This document shows positions 40,960 to 49,836 of a DNA stretch of 64,000 nt, piece after piece. The translations under genes and the position numbers were made by a program. The stretch is from Hyphomicrobium denitrificans 1NES1 (GTDB lineage: Bacteria > Pseudomonadota > Alphaproteobacteria > Rhizobiales > Hyphomicrobiaceae), in assembly GCF_000230975.2 (NCBI RefSeq), contig NC_021172.1, positions 496,001-560,000 of the forward strand. The letters run 5' to 3'. Numbering within the stretch: the stretch's first letter is position 1; the number at the start of each line of letters is the position of its first letter. The notes under the pieces were generated by a model. It was given only the letters and a program-made list of their open reading frames with translations. It was not told the origin of the DNA and searched no databases.

Positions 40960-43900
40960 GTGAGGAACTGGCCATGGCAGCAGCCATGGATCAATAGGAA
41001 TATTCCGGTGGAATCGCGCGAGATATTTTGGGGCATCACGACGCAGCAGCTGATCATGTTCTACATGCTCGGCACGGCATCGATCTTGGTCTTCCTGTAT
41101 GGCGCGTACGCCCACATCGCAAAATATGCGCGCGGCAAATCGCTTGTCGAACCGCTGGAGCTTTACGGCCGCGTCGTCCGCGGCCTCAAGGATATTTTCT
41201 CGCATCGCACGCTTCGGAGGCGGGATCTCGCTGCGGGCCTCGCGCACAAGGGCATTTTCTACGGTTATCTCTTCGGCACGATCGCGACGACGCTCTATTT
41301 CCTCGAAATCGACATTGTCAAACCTCTGACGGGCATCACCTTCGTCAAGGGCAAGTTCTATCTCATCATGAGCCTGCTGCTGGATCTCGGCCATCTCGCC
41401 CTGATCTTCGGCCTCATCTACATGATCGTTCGCCGCGCGTTCATTCGGCCCAGGAAGCTCGACTACGTGCGCAGCTACCGGGGCGAAACGGAGCTTCGCG
41501 CCGTGGCCCAGGGCTGGCGGATCGAAGACTGGATTTTCGTCGTCACGCTTCTGATCATCGAGTGCACCGGCTTTTTGCAGGAAGCCTGCGGTCTGATCGT
41601 CGATAAGCCGGCGTGGGCGGCGTGGTCGCCGATCGGCTTTGCGCTTTCGAAAACGCTGACCAATGCCGGCCTGACGGAGGAGACAGCCGCCGCCATCCGG
41701 CATGCGAACTGGTGGATGCACGGCATCCTGGCGCTGACGTTCACGGCCGCGATACCCTGGTACAAGGCGAAGCACGTCATTGCGGCGGTCGGATCGCTGA
41801 TCTTCCGCAACAAGCAGCCCCTGGCGCTTCTGCCGGGCGAGCCGAAGGATGCCGAAAAGGCCGGCATTTCCTCTATCGACGACTTTACATGGAAGGACAT
41901 GCTGCATCTCGACGCCTGCACCAAGTGCGGCCGTTGCCATGAAGCCTGTCCGGCGCGCACGGCCGGATATCCGCTCAGCCCGCGCGACTTCATCCTCGAT
42001 CTCCGCGAATACAACGACGAGGCGCGAGGCTGCCCGACCTCGGCGATCGACCTTGTCGGCGGCGTCATTGCGCCCGAAACGCTTTGGGCCTGCCGGACGT
42101 GCGGCGCCTGTCAGGAAATCTGCCCGGTGGGCATCGAGCATCCGTCGTTGATCGTGCGCATGCGCCGGCACCTGGTCGAGCAAGGCACGATGGACCCCTT
42201 GCTGCGCAATACGATCATCCAGATCGGCGACACCGGAAACAGCTTCGGCGAAAATTCGCGCAAGCGCTCGCAGTGGACGAAGGCGCTCGAATTCCGCGTC
42301 AAGGACATCCGCGAGGATGCCGCCGATACGCTATGGTTCGTCGGCGACTACGCCTCGTTCGATCCGCGCAACCAGAAGGTCAGCCAGACCGTCGCGCGGA
42401 TCCTCAAGGCGGCGCGGGAAGACTTCGCGCTGCTGCATGAGGGCGAGAAGACTGCGGGCAATGACGTGCGGCGCGTCGGGGAAGAAGGGCTCTACGAGGA
42501 ACTCGCCACCCACAACATCGAACAGATGCAGGCGGCCAAGCCGTTCAAACGCATCATTACGACCGATCCGCACAGCTACAACACGATCAAGAACGAATAT
42601 CCCGCGTTCGGCAAGGTGGCGCCGATCGAGCACTATTCGAGCGTCCTTGCCGACCTGCTCGGCAGCGGCCGGCTCAAGGTCAGGACGCCGCTCAACAAGC
42701 GCGTCACCTTCCACGACCCGTGCCATCTCGGCCGCTTGAACGGCGGCTACGATGCGCCGCGCAAGGTGCTGGAGCTGATTGGCTGCGAGCTGATCGAAAT
42801 GCCGCGCAATCGCGACAACTCATTCTGCTGCGGCGCCGGCGGCGGGCGCATCTGGATCCCCGATACGCCCGGCACGCAGAAGCCCTCCGAGAACCGCGTG
42901 CACGAAGCGGCGGCGCTCGACATCGATATCTTCGTCACCTGCTGTCCAAAGGACTTGACCATGTTTGAAGATGCTCGGAAGACCGGCGGGCACGAGAAGG
43001 ATTTTGTCGTCCAGGATCTGGCCGAGCTCGTCGCCGAAGCCATCGAGCTGAAGTCGCTCAAGCTGCAGGATCTGCCGCCGCTCGCGGACCGCCTCGTCAA
43101 CGCGATCGCCACGCATATTTCGGACGCGGTCGCCGCGAAGCTCGATGCGGTGCTGAAGGCGCGCCTCGCGAGTCTCCCGGCTGTTGCGGCCCCTGCGGCT
43201 CTGGCTCCACCGGCGGCTGCCGAGCAGTCCGTCCCGGCCGCCGCCGCGCCGGTCCAAAAAGAGCAGGCCCCGGCCGACGTCGCGCCGAAACAGGACGCAA
43301 AAATCGCCGAAGCCGCGCCGTCAGCGCCTGCCGTCGAGCAGAAACTTACGCCTGTCTCGTGGGATGGGCTGAAGCCCGTCACGCCGGCGACCTTTGCCAA
43401 CTACCAGGCGCCGCCGAAGACCGGTCTGCGCATCCTCGTCACGGTCAAGAACGTCGCCAAGCTCGGTGACGAATACGGCTTCACCGAAGACGGTCGCGAC
43501 GTGCGGCGCGAGTTCATGGAGTTCTCTCTCAACGAGTGGGACGACGCGGCCCTTGAGGAAGCTCTGCGCTGCGTCGAAAAAATGGGAGGCGGCGAGGTCG
43601 TGGCGGTCACCGTCGGCGATGGCGATGCCGATGCCTCGTTGCTCAAAGCCCTGGCGAAAGGCGCGCATCGCGCCGTCAGGATCTGGGACGAGTCCCTGGC
43701 CAATGCCGATCCCATCACCATTGCGCGGGCCATTGCCGGTGTCGCCAAGGCGGAGGATCCCGATCTCATCTTCTCCGGCGTGCAATCGGGCGATCAGGCG
43801 CACGGCGCTACGGGCACGGCACTGGCGCGCATTCTCGGGCTCCCGCACGCCGCCGTCGTCGTCGGATTCGAGTGGGACGGCAAGGGTCCGCTGAAGCTGA

Positions 43901-44190
43901 CGCGCGAGCTCGAAGGCGGCCTGCGGCATAATTTCGATCTCAAGGCGCCCGCCGTCGTCGCCATTCAGACGGGCATCAACACGCCGCGCTTCGCGACCAT
44001 GAAGATGGTCAAGCAGGCGAAACAGAAGCCGCTCGTCGTCGTCGACGGCGCCGGCGTCGTCGACGGCAGCGGCGGCTACGTCGTCAAGCGGATGTACATC
44101 CCCGCGCAGTCGAAAGCCGAAATGCTGACCGGCACGCCGGCAGAAATCGCGAAATTCATCGCCAACCTCATTCGTGAAAAGAAGGGCTGA
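40960..44190 (+). CDS. DgcB-like membrane FeS oxidoreductase fused to EtfB
   Basis: A 1076-residue fusion. Residues about 30-270 hold five transmembrane helices with His residues (GLAHKGIF, LDLGHLALI, WWMHGILAL, AKHVIA) like NarI-type heme-b domains. Residues about 318-390 carry two [4Fe-4S] motifs (CTKCGRCHEACP; CRTCGACQEICP). A Hdr/CCG domain follows (DPCHLG near 585, FCCGAGGGR near 623, TCCPKD near 661); the first CCG half lacks cysteines (TTDPHSYNTIKNEYP). After an Ala/Pro linker (about 730-815), residues 820-1076 are a full EtfB. DgcB-type proteins take electrons from ETF into the quinone pool. GTG 40960 is used as start; GTG 41008 is possible. etfA follows after two bases. Confidence 0.88.
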   Translation: MRNWPWQQPWINRNIPVESREIFWGITTQQLIMFYMLGTASILVFLYGAYAHIAKYARGKSLVEPLELYGRVVRGLKDIFSHRTLRRRDLAAGLAHKGIFYGYLFGTIATTLYFLEIDIVKPLTGITFVKGKFYLIMSLLLDLGHLALIFGLIYMIVRRAFIRPRKLDYVRSYRGETELRAVAQGWRIEDWIFVVTLLIIECTGFLQEACGLIVDKPAWAAWSPIGFALSKTLTNAGLTEETAAAIRHANWWMHGILALTFTAAIPWYKAKHVIAAVGSLIFRNKQPLALLPGEPKDAEKAGISSIDDFTWKDMLHLDACTKCGRCHEACPARTAGYPLSPRDFILDLREYNDEARGCPTSAIDLVGGVIAPETLWACRTCGACQEICPVGIEHPSLIVRMRRHLVEQGTMDPLLRNTIIQIGDTGNSFGENSRKRSQWTKALEFRVKDIREDAADTLWFVGDYASFDPRNQKVSQTVARILKAAREDFALLHEGEKTAGNDVRRVGEEGLYEELATHNIEQMQAAKPFKRIITTDPHSYNTIKNEYPAFGKVAPIEHYSSVLADLLGSGRLKVRTPLNKRVTFHDPCHLGRLNGGYDAPRKVLELIGCELIEMPRNRDNSFCCGAGGGRIWIPDTPGTQKPSENRVHEAAALDIDIFVTCCPKDLTMFEDARKTGGHEKDFVVQDLAELVAEAIELKSLKLQDLPPLADRLVNAIATHISDAVAAKLDAVLKARLASLPAVAAPAALAPPAAAEQSVPAAAAPVQKEQAPADVAPKQDAKIAEAAPSAPAVEQKLTPVSWDGLKPVTPATFANYQAPPKTGLRILVTVKNVAKLGDEYGFTEDGRDVRREFMEFSLNEWDDAALEEALRCVEKMGGGEVVAVTVGDGDADASLLKALAKGAHRAVRIWDESLANADPITIARAIAGVAKAEDPDLIFSGVQSGDQAHGATGTALARILGLPHAAVVVGFEWDGKGPLKLTRELEGGLRHNFDLKAPAVVAIQTGINTPRFATMKMVKQAKQKPLVVVDGAGVVDGSGGYVVKRMYIPAQSKAEMLTGTPAEIAKFIANLIREKKG

Positions 44191-44192
44191 CC

Positions 44193-45158
44193 ATGGCGGG
44201 AATCCTCATCGTTGCCGAACACCTGAACGGCGTGGTTCGCGACATCACGCGGGAAGCGATCGGCGCCGCGCAATCGGTCAAGGCGGCGCTTGGCGGCCCC
44301 GTCGTCGTTGCCGTGATTGGCAACGACATTGCCGCAATCGCCGACTCGCTCGACCTCGCCGGTGTCGACGAGATCGTGTCGGTCAAGGCGCCGGCCGATC
44401 ACTTCGATCCGCATATCTACGAAGAATGCGTTCTCGAACTCGGCAAAAAATACACCCCCGAGCTGATCTTGCTCGGGCACACCGTCAACGGCATGGCGTG
44501 TGCCGCGGCCGTTGCGGCCCGGCTCGGCGCCGGCTTTGCGAGCGACGTGCTGGCGCTTTCCGCCGACGCCAACGGGGTTGTCGCGACGCGCGGCGCCTAC
44601 GGCAACAAGGTCAACCTCGAAGTCGCATTCCCGGAGCGCAAGATCGTCGTCCTGGCGTTGCGCGGCGCGACCTATCCGGTTCCCGACGCCAAGGGCAATG
44701 CGCAGCGGACGACGTTCGAGCCCGATCTCGGCAAGGCCGCCGAGAGCATGCAGCATACCGGCTACATCGAGGCGCCGCAGTCGGACATCGACATCTCGAA
44801 AGCGGAATACATTCTCTCGGTGGGCCGCGGCATCCAGGAGAAAGATAACCTGCCGCGCTTCGAGCAACTCGCCGGGCGGCTCGGATTCACCTTCGGCTGC
44901 TCGCGCCCGATCGTCGATTCCGGCTGGCTGCCGAAGCCGCATCAGGTCGGCCAATCCGGCAAGGTCGCGAGCGCCTGCAAGGTCTACGTCGCGCTCGGCA
45001 TCTCGGGCGCCGTCCAGCATCTCTACGGCATGAAGCACATCGACACCATCATCGCCATCAACACCGATCCCGAAGCGCCGATCTTCAACGTCGCGACCTA
45101 CGGCGTCTGCATGGATCTCTTCGAATTCGCGAAGGAGCTCGAAGCCCAATTCAACTGA
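44193..45158 (+). CDS. etfA: Electron transfer flavoprotein alpha subunit
   Basis: The 321-residue protein contains the FAD-binding C-terminal domain: GCSRPIVDSGWLPKPHQVGQ, GKVASACKVYVALGISGAVQ, then INTDPEAPIF and a conserved end. It pairs with the EtfB domain of the preceding fusion protein to form the ETF heterodimer that accepts electrons from trimethylamine dehydrogenase. It lies two bases after the fusion gene. There is no separate etfB in the window, so the fused domain must serve unless one exists elsewhere. Confidence 0.94.
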   Translation: MAGILIVAEHLNGVVRDITREAIGAAQSVKAALGGPVVVAVIGNDIAAIADSLDLAGVDEIVSVKAPADHFDPHIYEECVLELGKKYTPELILLGHTVNGMACAAAVAARLGAGFASDVLALSADANGVVATRGAYGNKVNLEVAFPERKIVVLALRGATYPVPDAKGNAQRTTFEPDLGKAAESMQHTGYIEAPQSDIDISKAEYILSVGRGIQEKDNLPRFEQLAGRLGFTFGCSRPIVDSGWLPKPHQVGQSGKVASACKVYVALGISGAVQHLYGMKHIDTIIAINTDPEAPIFNVATYGVCMDLFEFAKELEAQFN

Positions 45159-45212
45159 TCACCACAAGACCTACCTAAAGCAGAAAAATGAAGGAAACCA
45201 TGGGAGCGAAAA

Positions 45213-46991
45213 ATGGATTACACGGCGAGTCGGGCGATAGGTGAGTCCGCATCAACGGAACTAGTTCGAGGTATTGATTGGCGGGGTGCGTTCTGGGTTG
45301 CCAGTGGCGTGCCGGCGCTGGTGCTGTTCTCGATTGGCGGCATCGCCGGAACCGTCGGCAAGGTTGCTTTCCTTGTCTGGACGGTTTCGATGATCATGGG
45401 TTTTATTCAATCTTTTACGTATGCTGAAATTGCCGGTCTTTTTCCCAACAAGTCCGGTGGTGCATCGGTATATGGTGCAGCCGCGTGGTTACGATACGGG
45501 AAATGGATTGCGCCACTGTCGGTGTGGTGCAACTGGTTCGCCTGGACACCGGTTCTCTCGCTCGGCTCCTCGATCGCGGCTGCTTACATATTGAATGCGC
45601 TCGCGCCGATTCCGCCGGCGGACGCACCCCAAGTCACAGCGTGGATAAGCGCGCATGCAGCAAGCGTCGCTCCGGACAGTCCGCGGGTCGTCGAATGGCT
45701 CGCCGCAAATGCCGGGAAAACTGCACAAGATGCAATCTCGGCACTTCTAAGCGCGGATGGCGTTGCCGCCTTCACTCCGGCAATCCGCGAGTGGACGCTG
45801 GCATCAGGCGCAATTGGTCCGGTCCACTTCTCATTCAATGCTGCGTTCTTTATCGGCGCGGCGCTTATGTTGTTAACCTTTGCAATCCAGCATCGAGGCA
45901 TCGTCGGTACCGCGAGCGTCCAGAAGTATATTGGTCTCCTGGTCATCATTCCGATGCTTATTGTCGGCGTCGTTCCCATTCTGACGGGACAAATCGAATG
46001 GTCGAACTTCACTCCGATCCTGCCATTGAAGGAAGCCTACGCTCCGGCACCGGGCCAGTGGGATATTCCCGGCTGGACGCTGGTTCTGGGCGGGTTGTTC
46101 ATCGCGGCGTGGTCAACATACGGGTTTGAAACTGCAGTCTGCTACACGGCTGAATTCAGAAATCCCGCTAGCGATACCTTCAAGGCCATCTTCTACTCGG
46201 GACTACTTTGCCTGCTTCTTTTCATCCTCGTGCCGTTCACGTTCCAGGGCGTTCTCGGCCTTGACGGGATGCTCGCACCATCGATTGTCGACGGTTCGGG
46301 TGTTGCGGAAGCGATGGGCAAGATGGTGGGTGGAAGCGGCTGGATCTCCGCACTTCTCGTCATGATGATGATCCTCGCGCTGATGCTGTCAATCATGACG
46401 ACGATGGCAGGTTCGTCACGTACGCTCTACCAGGCCTCTGTGGACGGTTGGCTACCGCGCTATCTCAGCCACACGAACCACCATGGTGCGCCGACGAGCG
46501 CCATGTGGACAGATCTCGTTACAAACCTCTGTCTGCTGGCAATTGCGTGTGCTGATGCTGCAAGCTTCTTCTTTATTCTTGCAGTCTCGAACTGCGGCTA
46601 CATCATCTTCAACTTCCTGAACCTGAACTCGGGTTGGATTCATCGCATTGATAACAAAAATCACCCACGTCCATGGAAGGCGCCGTCGATCCTCATCGCG
46701 CTTGGTGCGATGCTCGCTTTCGTCAACGCCACGTTCATGGGTGCGGGTGCCAAAGTCTGGAATCCGAATGCGCTGTGGGCCGGACTGTTCACCGCCTCGC
46801 TGATCCTGCCGGTGTTCTGGTTCCGTCACTATGTTCAGGACAAGGGTCGGTTTCCTGCGCACATGTATGAGGATCTTGGCGTCGCGCCGGGCGAGATAAG
46901 CAGCGGCAGGAAGGCAGGCATTTTACCGTACGTCACGCTGCTTGCGGGCTTGGCTACGGTACTGACCGCTAATTGGGTCTTCCATATGTAG
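45213..46991 (+). CDS. APC-family amino-acid/amine permease
   Basis: The 592-residue protein has about 12-14 transmembrane helices. Family features include the early helix PALVLFSIGGIAGTVGK, FTYAEIAGLFPNKSGGASVYG, and YGFETAVCYTAEFRNP in the middle. An unusual Ala/Pro-rich loop of about 70 residues lies near 135-205. Position between etfA and the dmm operon suggests uptake of methylated amines or export of product; this is an inference. It starts 54 bases after etfA. Confidence 0.8.
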   Translation: MDYTASRAIGESASTELVRGIDWRGAFWVASGVPALVLFSIGGIAGTVGKVAFLVWTVSMIMGFIQSFTYAEIAGLFPNKSGGASVYGAAAWLRYGKWIAPLSVWCNWFAWTPVLSLGSSIAAAYILNALAPIPPADAPQVTAWISAHAASVAPDSPRVVEWLAANAGKTAQDAISALLSADGVAAFTPAIREWTLASGAIGPVHFSFNAAFFIGAALMLLTFAIQHRGIVGTASVQKYIGLLVIIPMLIVGVVPILTGQIEWSNFTPILPLKEAYAPAPGQWDIPGWTLVLGGLFIAAWSTYGFETAVCYTAEFRNPASDTFKAIFYSGLLCLLLFILVPFTFQGVLGLDGMLAPSIVDGSGVAEAMGKMVGGSGWISALLVMMMILALMLSIMTTMAGSSRTLYQASVDGWLPRYLSHTNHHGAPTSAMWTDLVTNLCLLAIACADAASFFFILAVSNCGYIIFNFLNLNSGWIHRIDNKNHPRPWKAPSILIALGAMLAFVNATFMGAGAKVWNPNALWAGLFTASLILPVFWFRHYVQDKGRFPAHMYEDLGVAPGEISSGRKAGILPYVTLLAGLATVLTANWVFHM

Positions 46992-47001
46992 CGGCAGCGG
47001 G

Positions 47002-47038
47002 CTGTTCGTCCGGATCTCTGCGCGGACCGGACGAACAG
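47002..47038 (+). repeat. Twelve-pair hairpin after the permease gene
   Basis: CTGTTCGTCCGG (47002-47013) and CCGGACGAACAG (47027-47038) form a perfect stem with a 13-base loop, ten bases after the permease stop. No U-tract. Confidence 0.7.
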
Positions 47039-47045
47039 ACAATCA

Positions 47046-47075
47046 CGAGGGTGGCGACCATCGACGCCACCCTCG
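47046..47075 (+). repeat. Second hairpin between the permease gene and the dmm operon
   Basis: CGAGGGTGGCG (47046-47056) and CGCCACCCTCG (47065-47075), a perfect eleven-pair stem with an eight-base loop, seven bases after the previous hairpin. Also without a U-tract. The two in tandem separate the permease from the dmm operon. Confidence 0.7.
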
Positions 47076-47145
47076 TACACCACTCCGAACGCAGATCCTG
47101 CAGATCACATCTTCGTCGTGTGCGAGTGAAGGATACGAATTCAAG

Positions 47146-47736
47146 ATGCTTGTTTCCGGGATTAAGAGCCGGCCCAACTATCCAGGTCTGAAGCCCGATG
47201 CCAACGCGAAGCAGAACGTCATCGTGACAGATGCCGACGGAGCTGGTGCCGTTGCCGATATGATGCGCCAAGTCGATTCCAACTTCGCGGGTCGTTCCGT
47301 CGTTTTGTTGGTCGGCCCTGGCGACTTTAGAGCCTGCGAGCAATTCAAGTTTGCGTCCGTCTGGTCAATCCCGACTATCGCGACGGCTATCAACAGACTC
47401 GCCAATGTTCTGCAGCATGGCCGCATGGGTCTACGGCTGTATGTAGCCGGAACGGAACCGTTGATTGGCCAGGTCGTCAAGACGGCAGTCGAGAACGGCA
47501 TCGAACACAATTCAGTGCGAACCGAGCATCGCGGCTCGACGAAGAGACGGGTCCAGTGTGTCCACTGCAAAGGCATCACCGAGGACGTCACCGCTAATCC
47601 CGTAGCCTGCGCGCATTGCGGAATGGCGCTCCTCGTGCGTGACCATTATTCGCGCCGATATGCAGCTTTCATGGGCGTCCGCATCGACGCCGAAGCTCCT
47701 GGTGAAATCCCTCAATCCCTGGGTGAGTTCAAATGA
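47146..47736 (+). CDS. dmmA: Dimethylamine monooxygenase small subunit (DmmA family)
   Basis: The 196-residue protein has a Rossmann-like N-terminal part (NVIVTDADGAGAVADMMRQV, SVVLLVGPGDF) and a C-terminal zinc-ribbon-like motif CVHCKGI...CAHCGMAL. This matches the small DmmA-type subunit found with an oxygenase reductase and a DUF3445 heme protein in dimethylamine monooxygenase operons. It probably organises or relays electrons between the other subunits. Its stop overlaps the next start (ATGA at 47733). Subunit lettering follows the published dmmDABC order as I recall it and may differ between authors. Confidence 0.8.
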   Translation: MLVSGIKSRPNYPGLKPDANAKQNVIVTDADGAGAVADMMRQVDSNFAGRSVVLLVGPGDFRACEQFKFASVWSIPTIATAINRLANVLQHGRMGLRLYVAGTEPLIGQVVKTAVENGIEHNSVRTEHRGSTKRRVQCVHCKGITEDVTANPVACAHCGMALLVRDHYSRRYAAFMGVRIDAEAPGEIPQSLGEFK

Positions 47737-48689
47737 CGATGAACATGCAGCGCGTGCGCGTGGCGCGCGTCGACGATGTTGCAGCGGGTATCAAGCGGTT
47801 CGAGCTGATTGGCCTAGAAGGACGATCCCTGCCGGTATTCTCGGCGGGCTCGCACATCGTCGTTACGATGCGCGACGAGGATCAGGTCTGGCGCAACCCT
47901 TACTCGATCATGGGAGTGACCGAGGATAATGGCGGCTACGTCATCAGCGTGCACCACTCGCCGGAATCGCGCGGTGGATCGAGATACATGCACACGAAGG
48001 TGCACGTCGGCAGCGAACTCGACATAAGCGAGCCGGTCAACCTGTTCCCCATCGTTCATACCGGGCGCAAGCATATTCTGATCGCCGGCGGGATCGGCAT
48101 CACGCCGATGCTTGCCATGCTCGACGAACTGAAAAGAGACGCGACCAGCTTCGAGTTGCATTATGCCGTGCGCTCTCCGCAAGCCGGCGCCTATTTCTCC
48201 GATCTCATGAGCGAAACGGGTCGCTCCATTCGGGTTTATAGCTCAGATCGAGGCGAACGTATTCCGCTTGCATCGATACTCAGCAATCAGCCGCTCGGCA
48301 CACACGCCTACGTCTGCGGTCCTCAGCGCATGATCGACTGGGTGCTGGATGTTGCGAACCAGGCAGGGTGGCCGGAAGAGAATGTCCATTGTGAGCGCTT
48401 CAGCTCGGCGCCGCCAGGCAAGCCATTCGATGTCAAGCTGCGGGACGGCACGACCGTTCATGTCGGTGAACATCAAAGCATGCTCGAGGCATTGGAGCAC
48501 GCGGGCGTCGATGCTCCCTATCTGTGCCGCGGCGGTGCTTGCGGACAATGCATCACGCGCGTGGTCGCGACCGATGCGAAGCTTGTCCATAACGATCATT
48601 ATCTCACCGAAGAAGAGAAGCAGTCGGGTGAGCAGATCGCCACGTGCGTTTCGCGGGCCGACGGCGGCTGCATTACTCTGGATTTGTGA
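47733..48689 (+). CDS. dmmB: Dimethylamine monooxygenase reductase subunit (PDR/VanB family)
   Basis: The 318-residue protein has a flavin-binding barrel (RNPYSIMGVTEDNGGYVISV), an NAD-binding domain starting AGGIGITPMLAML, and a C-terminal plant-type [2Fe-2S] ferredoxin motif CRGGACGQC with the fourth Cys in ATCVSRA. This is the phthalate-dioxygenase-reductase layout: NAD(P)H to flavin to FeS. It supplies electrons for oxidative N-demethylation of dimethylamine. It overlaps the previous gene by four bases and is 27 bases before the heme-subunit gene. Confidence 0.88.
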   Translation: MTMNMQRVRVARVDDVAAGIKRFELIGLEGRSLPVFSAGSHIVVTMRDEDQVWRNPYSIMGVTEDNGGYVISVHHSPESRGGSRYMHTKVHVGSELDISEPVNLFPIVHTGRKHILIAGGIGITPMLAMLDELKRDATSFELHYAVRSPQAGAYFSDLMSETGRSIRVYSSDRGERIPLASILSNQPLGTHAYVCGPQRMIDWVLDVANQAGWPEENVHCERFSSAPPGKPFDVKLRDGTTVHVGEHQSMLEALEHAGVDAPYLCRGGACGQCITRVVATDAKLVHNDHYLTEEEKQSGEQIATCVSRADGGCITLDL

Positions 48690-48716
48690 TTACGAATTCG
48701 TTCAAAGGAATAAACA

Positions 48717-49760
48717 ATGAATACATTTTTCAAGGATGAGACGTTCCGGAACGATTTCACGTTTCAGAACAGCCCCGAAGCCATCGCTCGCTTTCCATTT
48801 CCCTTCTGGGAAGACAAGTACATGTATTCGGTCAACATGGAGCCGCACGCCAAAGCCGGCGCTCCAGGTTCGGTCTACGAGTTCCCCATCGATATCGACG
48901 AGCACTACGTGTCCGATATGCGCGACCGTGCGCTTGTGCTTGCTGAAGATCCGCTACGTTGCCAGGCGCTTCCGCACATGATGTCGGCTCAGTGGGATAT
49001 GCTTGAGCTGCTGATGACTTCGATGGCAGAGGCATATCCCAAGCTTTTTACGCTCAACAGGCGCGGAGACGAGTGGCATTGGACCAACCGGCCGCTGCGT
49101 ATTGAAGACAAATTCCATTTCGGTGACGCCACGACGCTGCCCTATGAGCCGATGGAATATATCACACGCCAGTGCCAGGGCGATTTCGCCGTCCTGGATC
49201 AGCGCGAAAACAATCTCTGGATGGATGCGGGTATCGCGACATCCCAGGCGGATTGGTCTCTCGATTTCGATATCGGCATGAACTTCATGGAATGGCATGG
49301 TCCAGTGCCTTTGGCGCACGAGATCGGCGTATTCGATCGTGCTCTCAAGTTCCTGCTCAACTTGCAGCAAGGCAAGCCGGTCCGCCGCCTCAACTGGACG
49401 ATGACCATCAACCCGAGACTCGATACCAGCCCCGAGAATTACGACAAGTGGGGCATCGATCGAGGAACGGTCACGCCGGAGAATGTCGGCGACAAAGTTC
49501 ATCTTCGTGTCGAGCTGCAAGCGCTTTGGCGCCTGCCGCGTTCGAATGCGATGCTGTTTTCGATCCGCGCCTATCTTTTGAAGATGCGCGAGCTGGTTAC
49601 CAATCCCGATTGGGCTCGCCGCTTCCACCGCGTTCTAAAGTTCCTGCCGCCAGAGCTTGCCGACTGCAAGGGCCTCACGCGCTACCGCGACGTGACGGTC
49701 GATTGGTTGGCGAAATACGACGACGGCAAACCAACTCCTATGGGATTTCTCTTCAAGTAA
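48717..49760 (+). CDS. dmmC: Dimethylamine monooxygenase heme subunit (DUF3445)
   Basis: The 347-residue protein matches DUF3445, the heme-dependent oxidative N-demethylase family: FPFPFWEDKYMYSVNMEP at the N-terminus, then CQGDFAVLDQRENNLWMDAG, the His-containing EWHGPVPLAHE, and VELQALWRLPRSNAMLFSIR near the end. It is the likely catalytic subunit that converts dimethylamine to methylamine and formaldehyde with O2. The gene sits between the reductase and the aminomethyltransferase. No signal peptide, so it is cytoplasmic. Confidence 0.87.
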   Translation: MNTFFKDETFRNDFTFQNSPEAIARFPFPFWEDKYMYSVNMEPHAKAGAPGSVYEFPIDIDEHYVSDMRDRALVLAEDPLRCQALPHMMSAQWDMLELLMTSMAEAYPKLFTLNRRGDEWHWTNRPLRIEDKFHFGDATTLPYEPMEYITRQCQGDFAVLDQRENNLWMDAGIATSQADWSLDFDIGMNFMEWHGPVPLAHEIGVFDRALKFLLNLQQGKPVRRLNWTMTINPRLDTSPENYDKWGIDRGTVTPENVGDKVHLRVELQALWRLPRSNAMLFSIRAYLLKMRELVTNPDWARRFHRVLKFLPPELADCKGLTRYRDVTVDWLAKYDDGKPTPMGFLFK

Positions 49761-49836
49761 GATCCCGTTGGAATCGACGTGGCGAGGTCGTCGCGTTCAT
49801 AGATTATTGAAAATTGGTACAAGCTGGAGACTTACA

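Noticed and set aside
40951..42183. A 410-residue antisense frame opposite the FeS-EtfB fusion gene
   Set aside because: Charged, repetitive composition typical of antisense shadows; the sense gene has clear motifs along the whole stretch.
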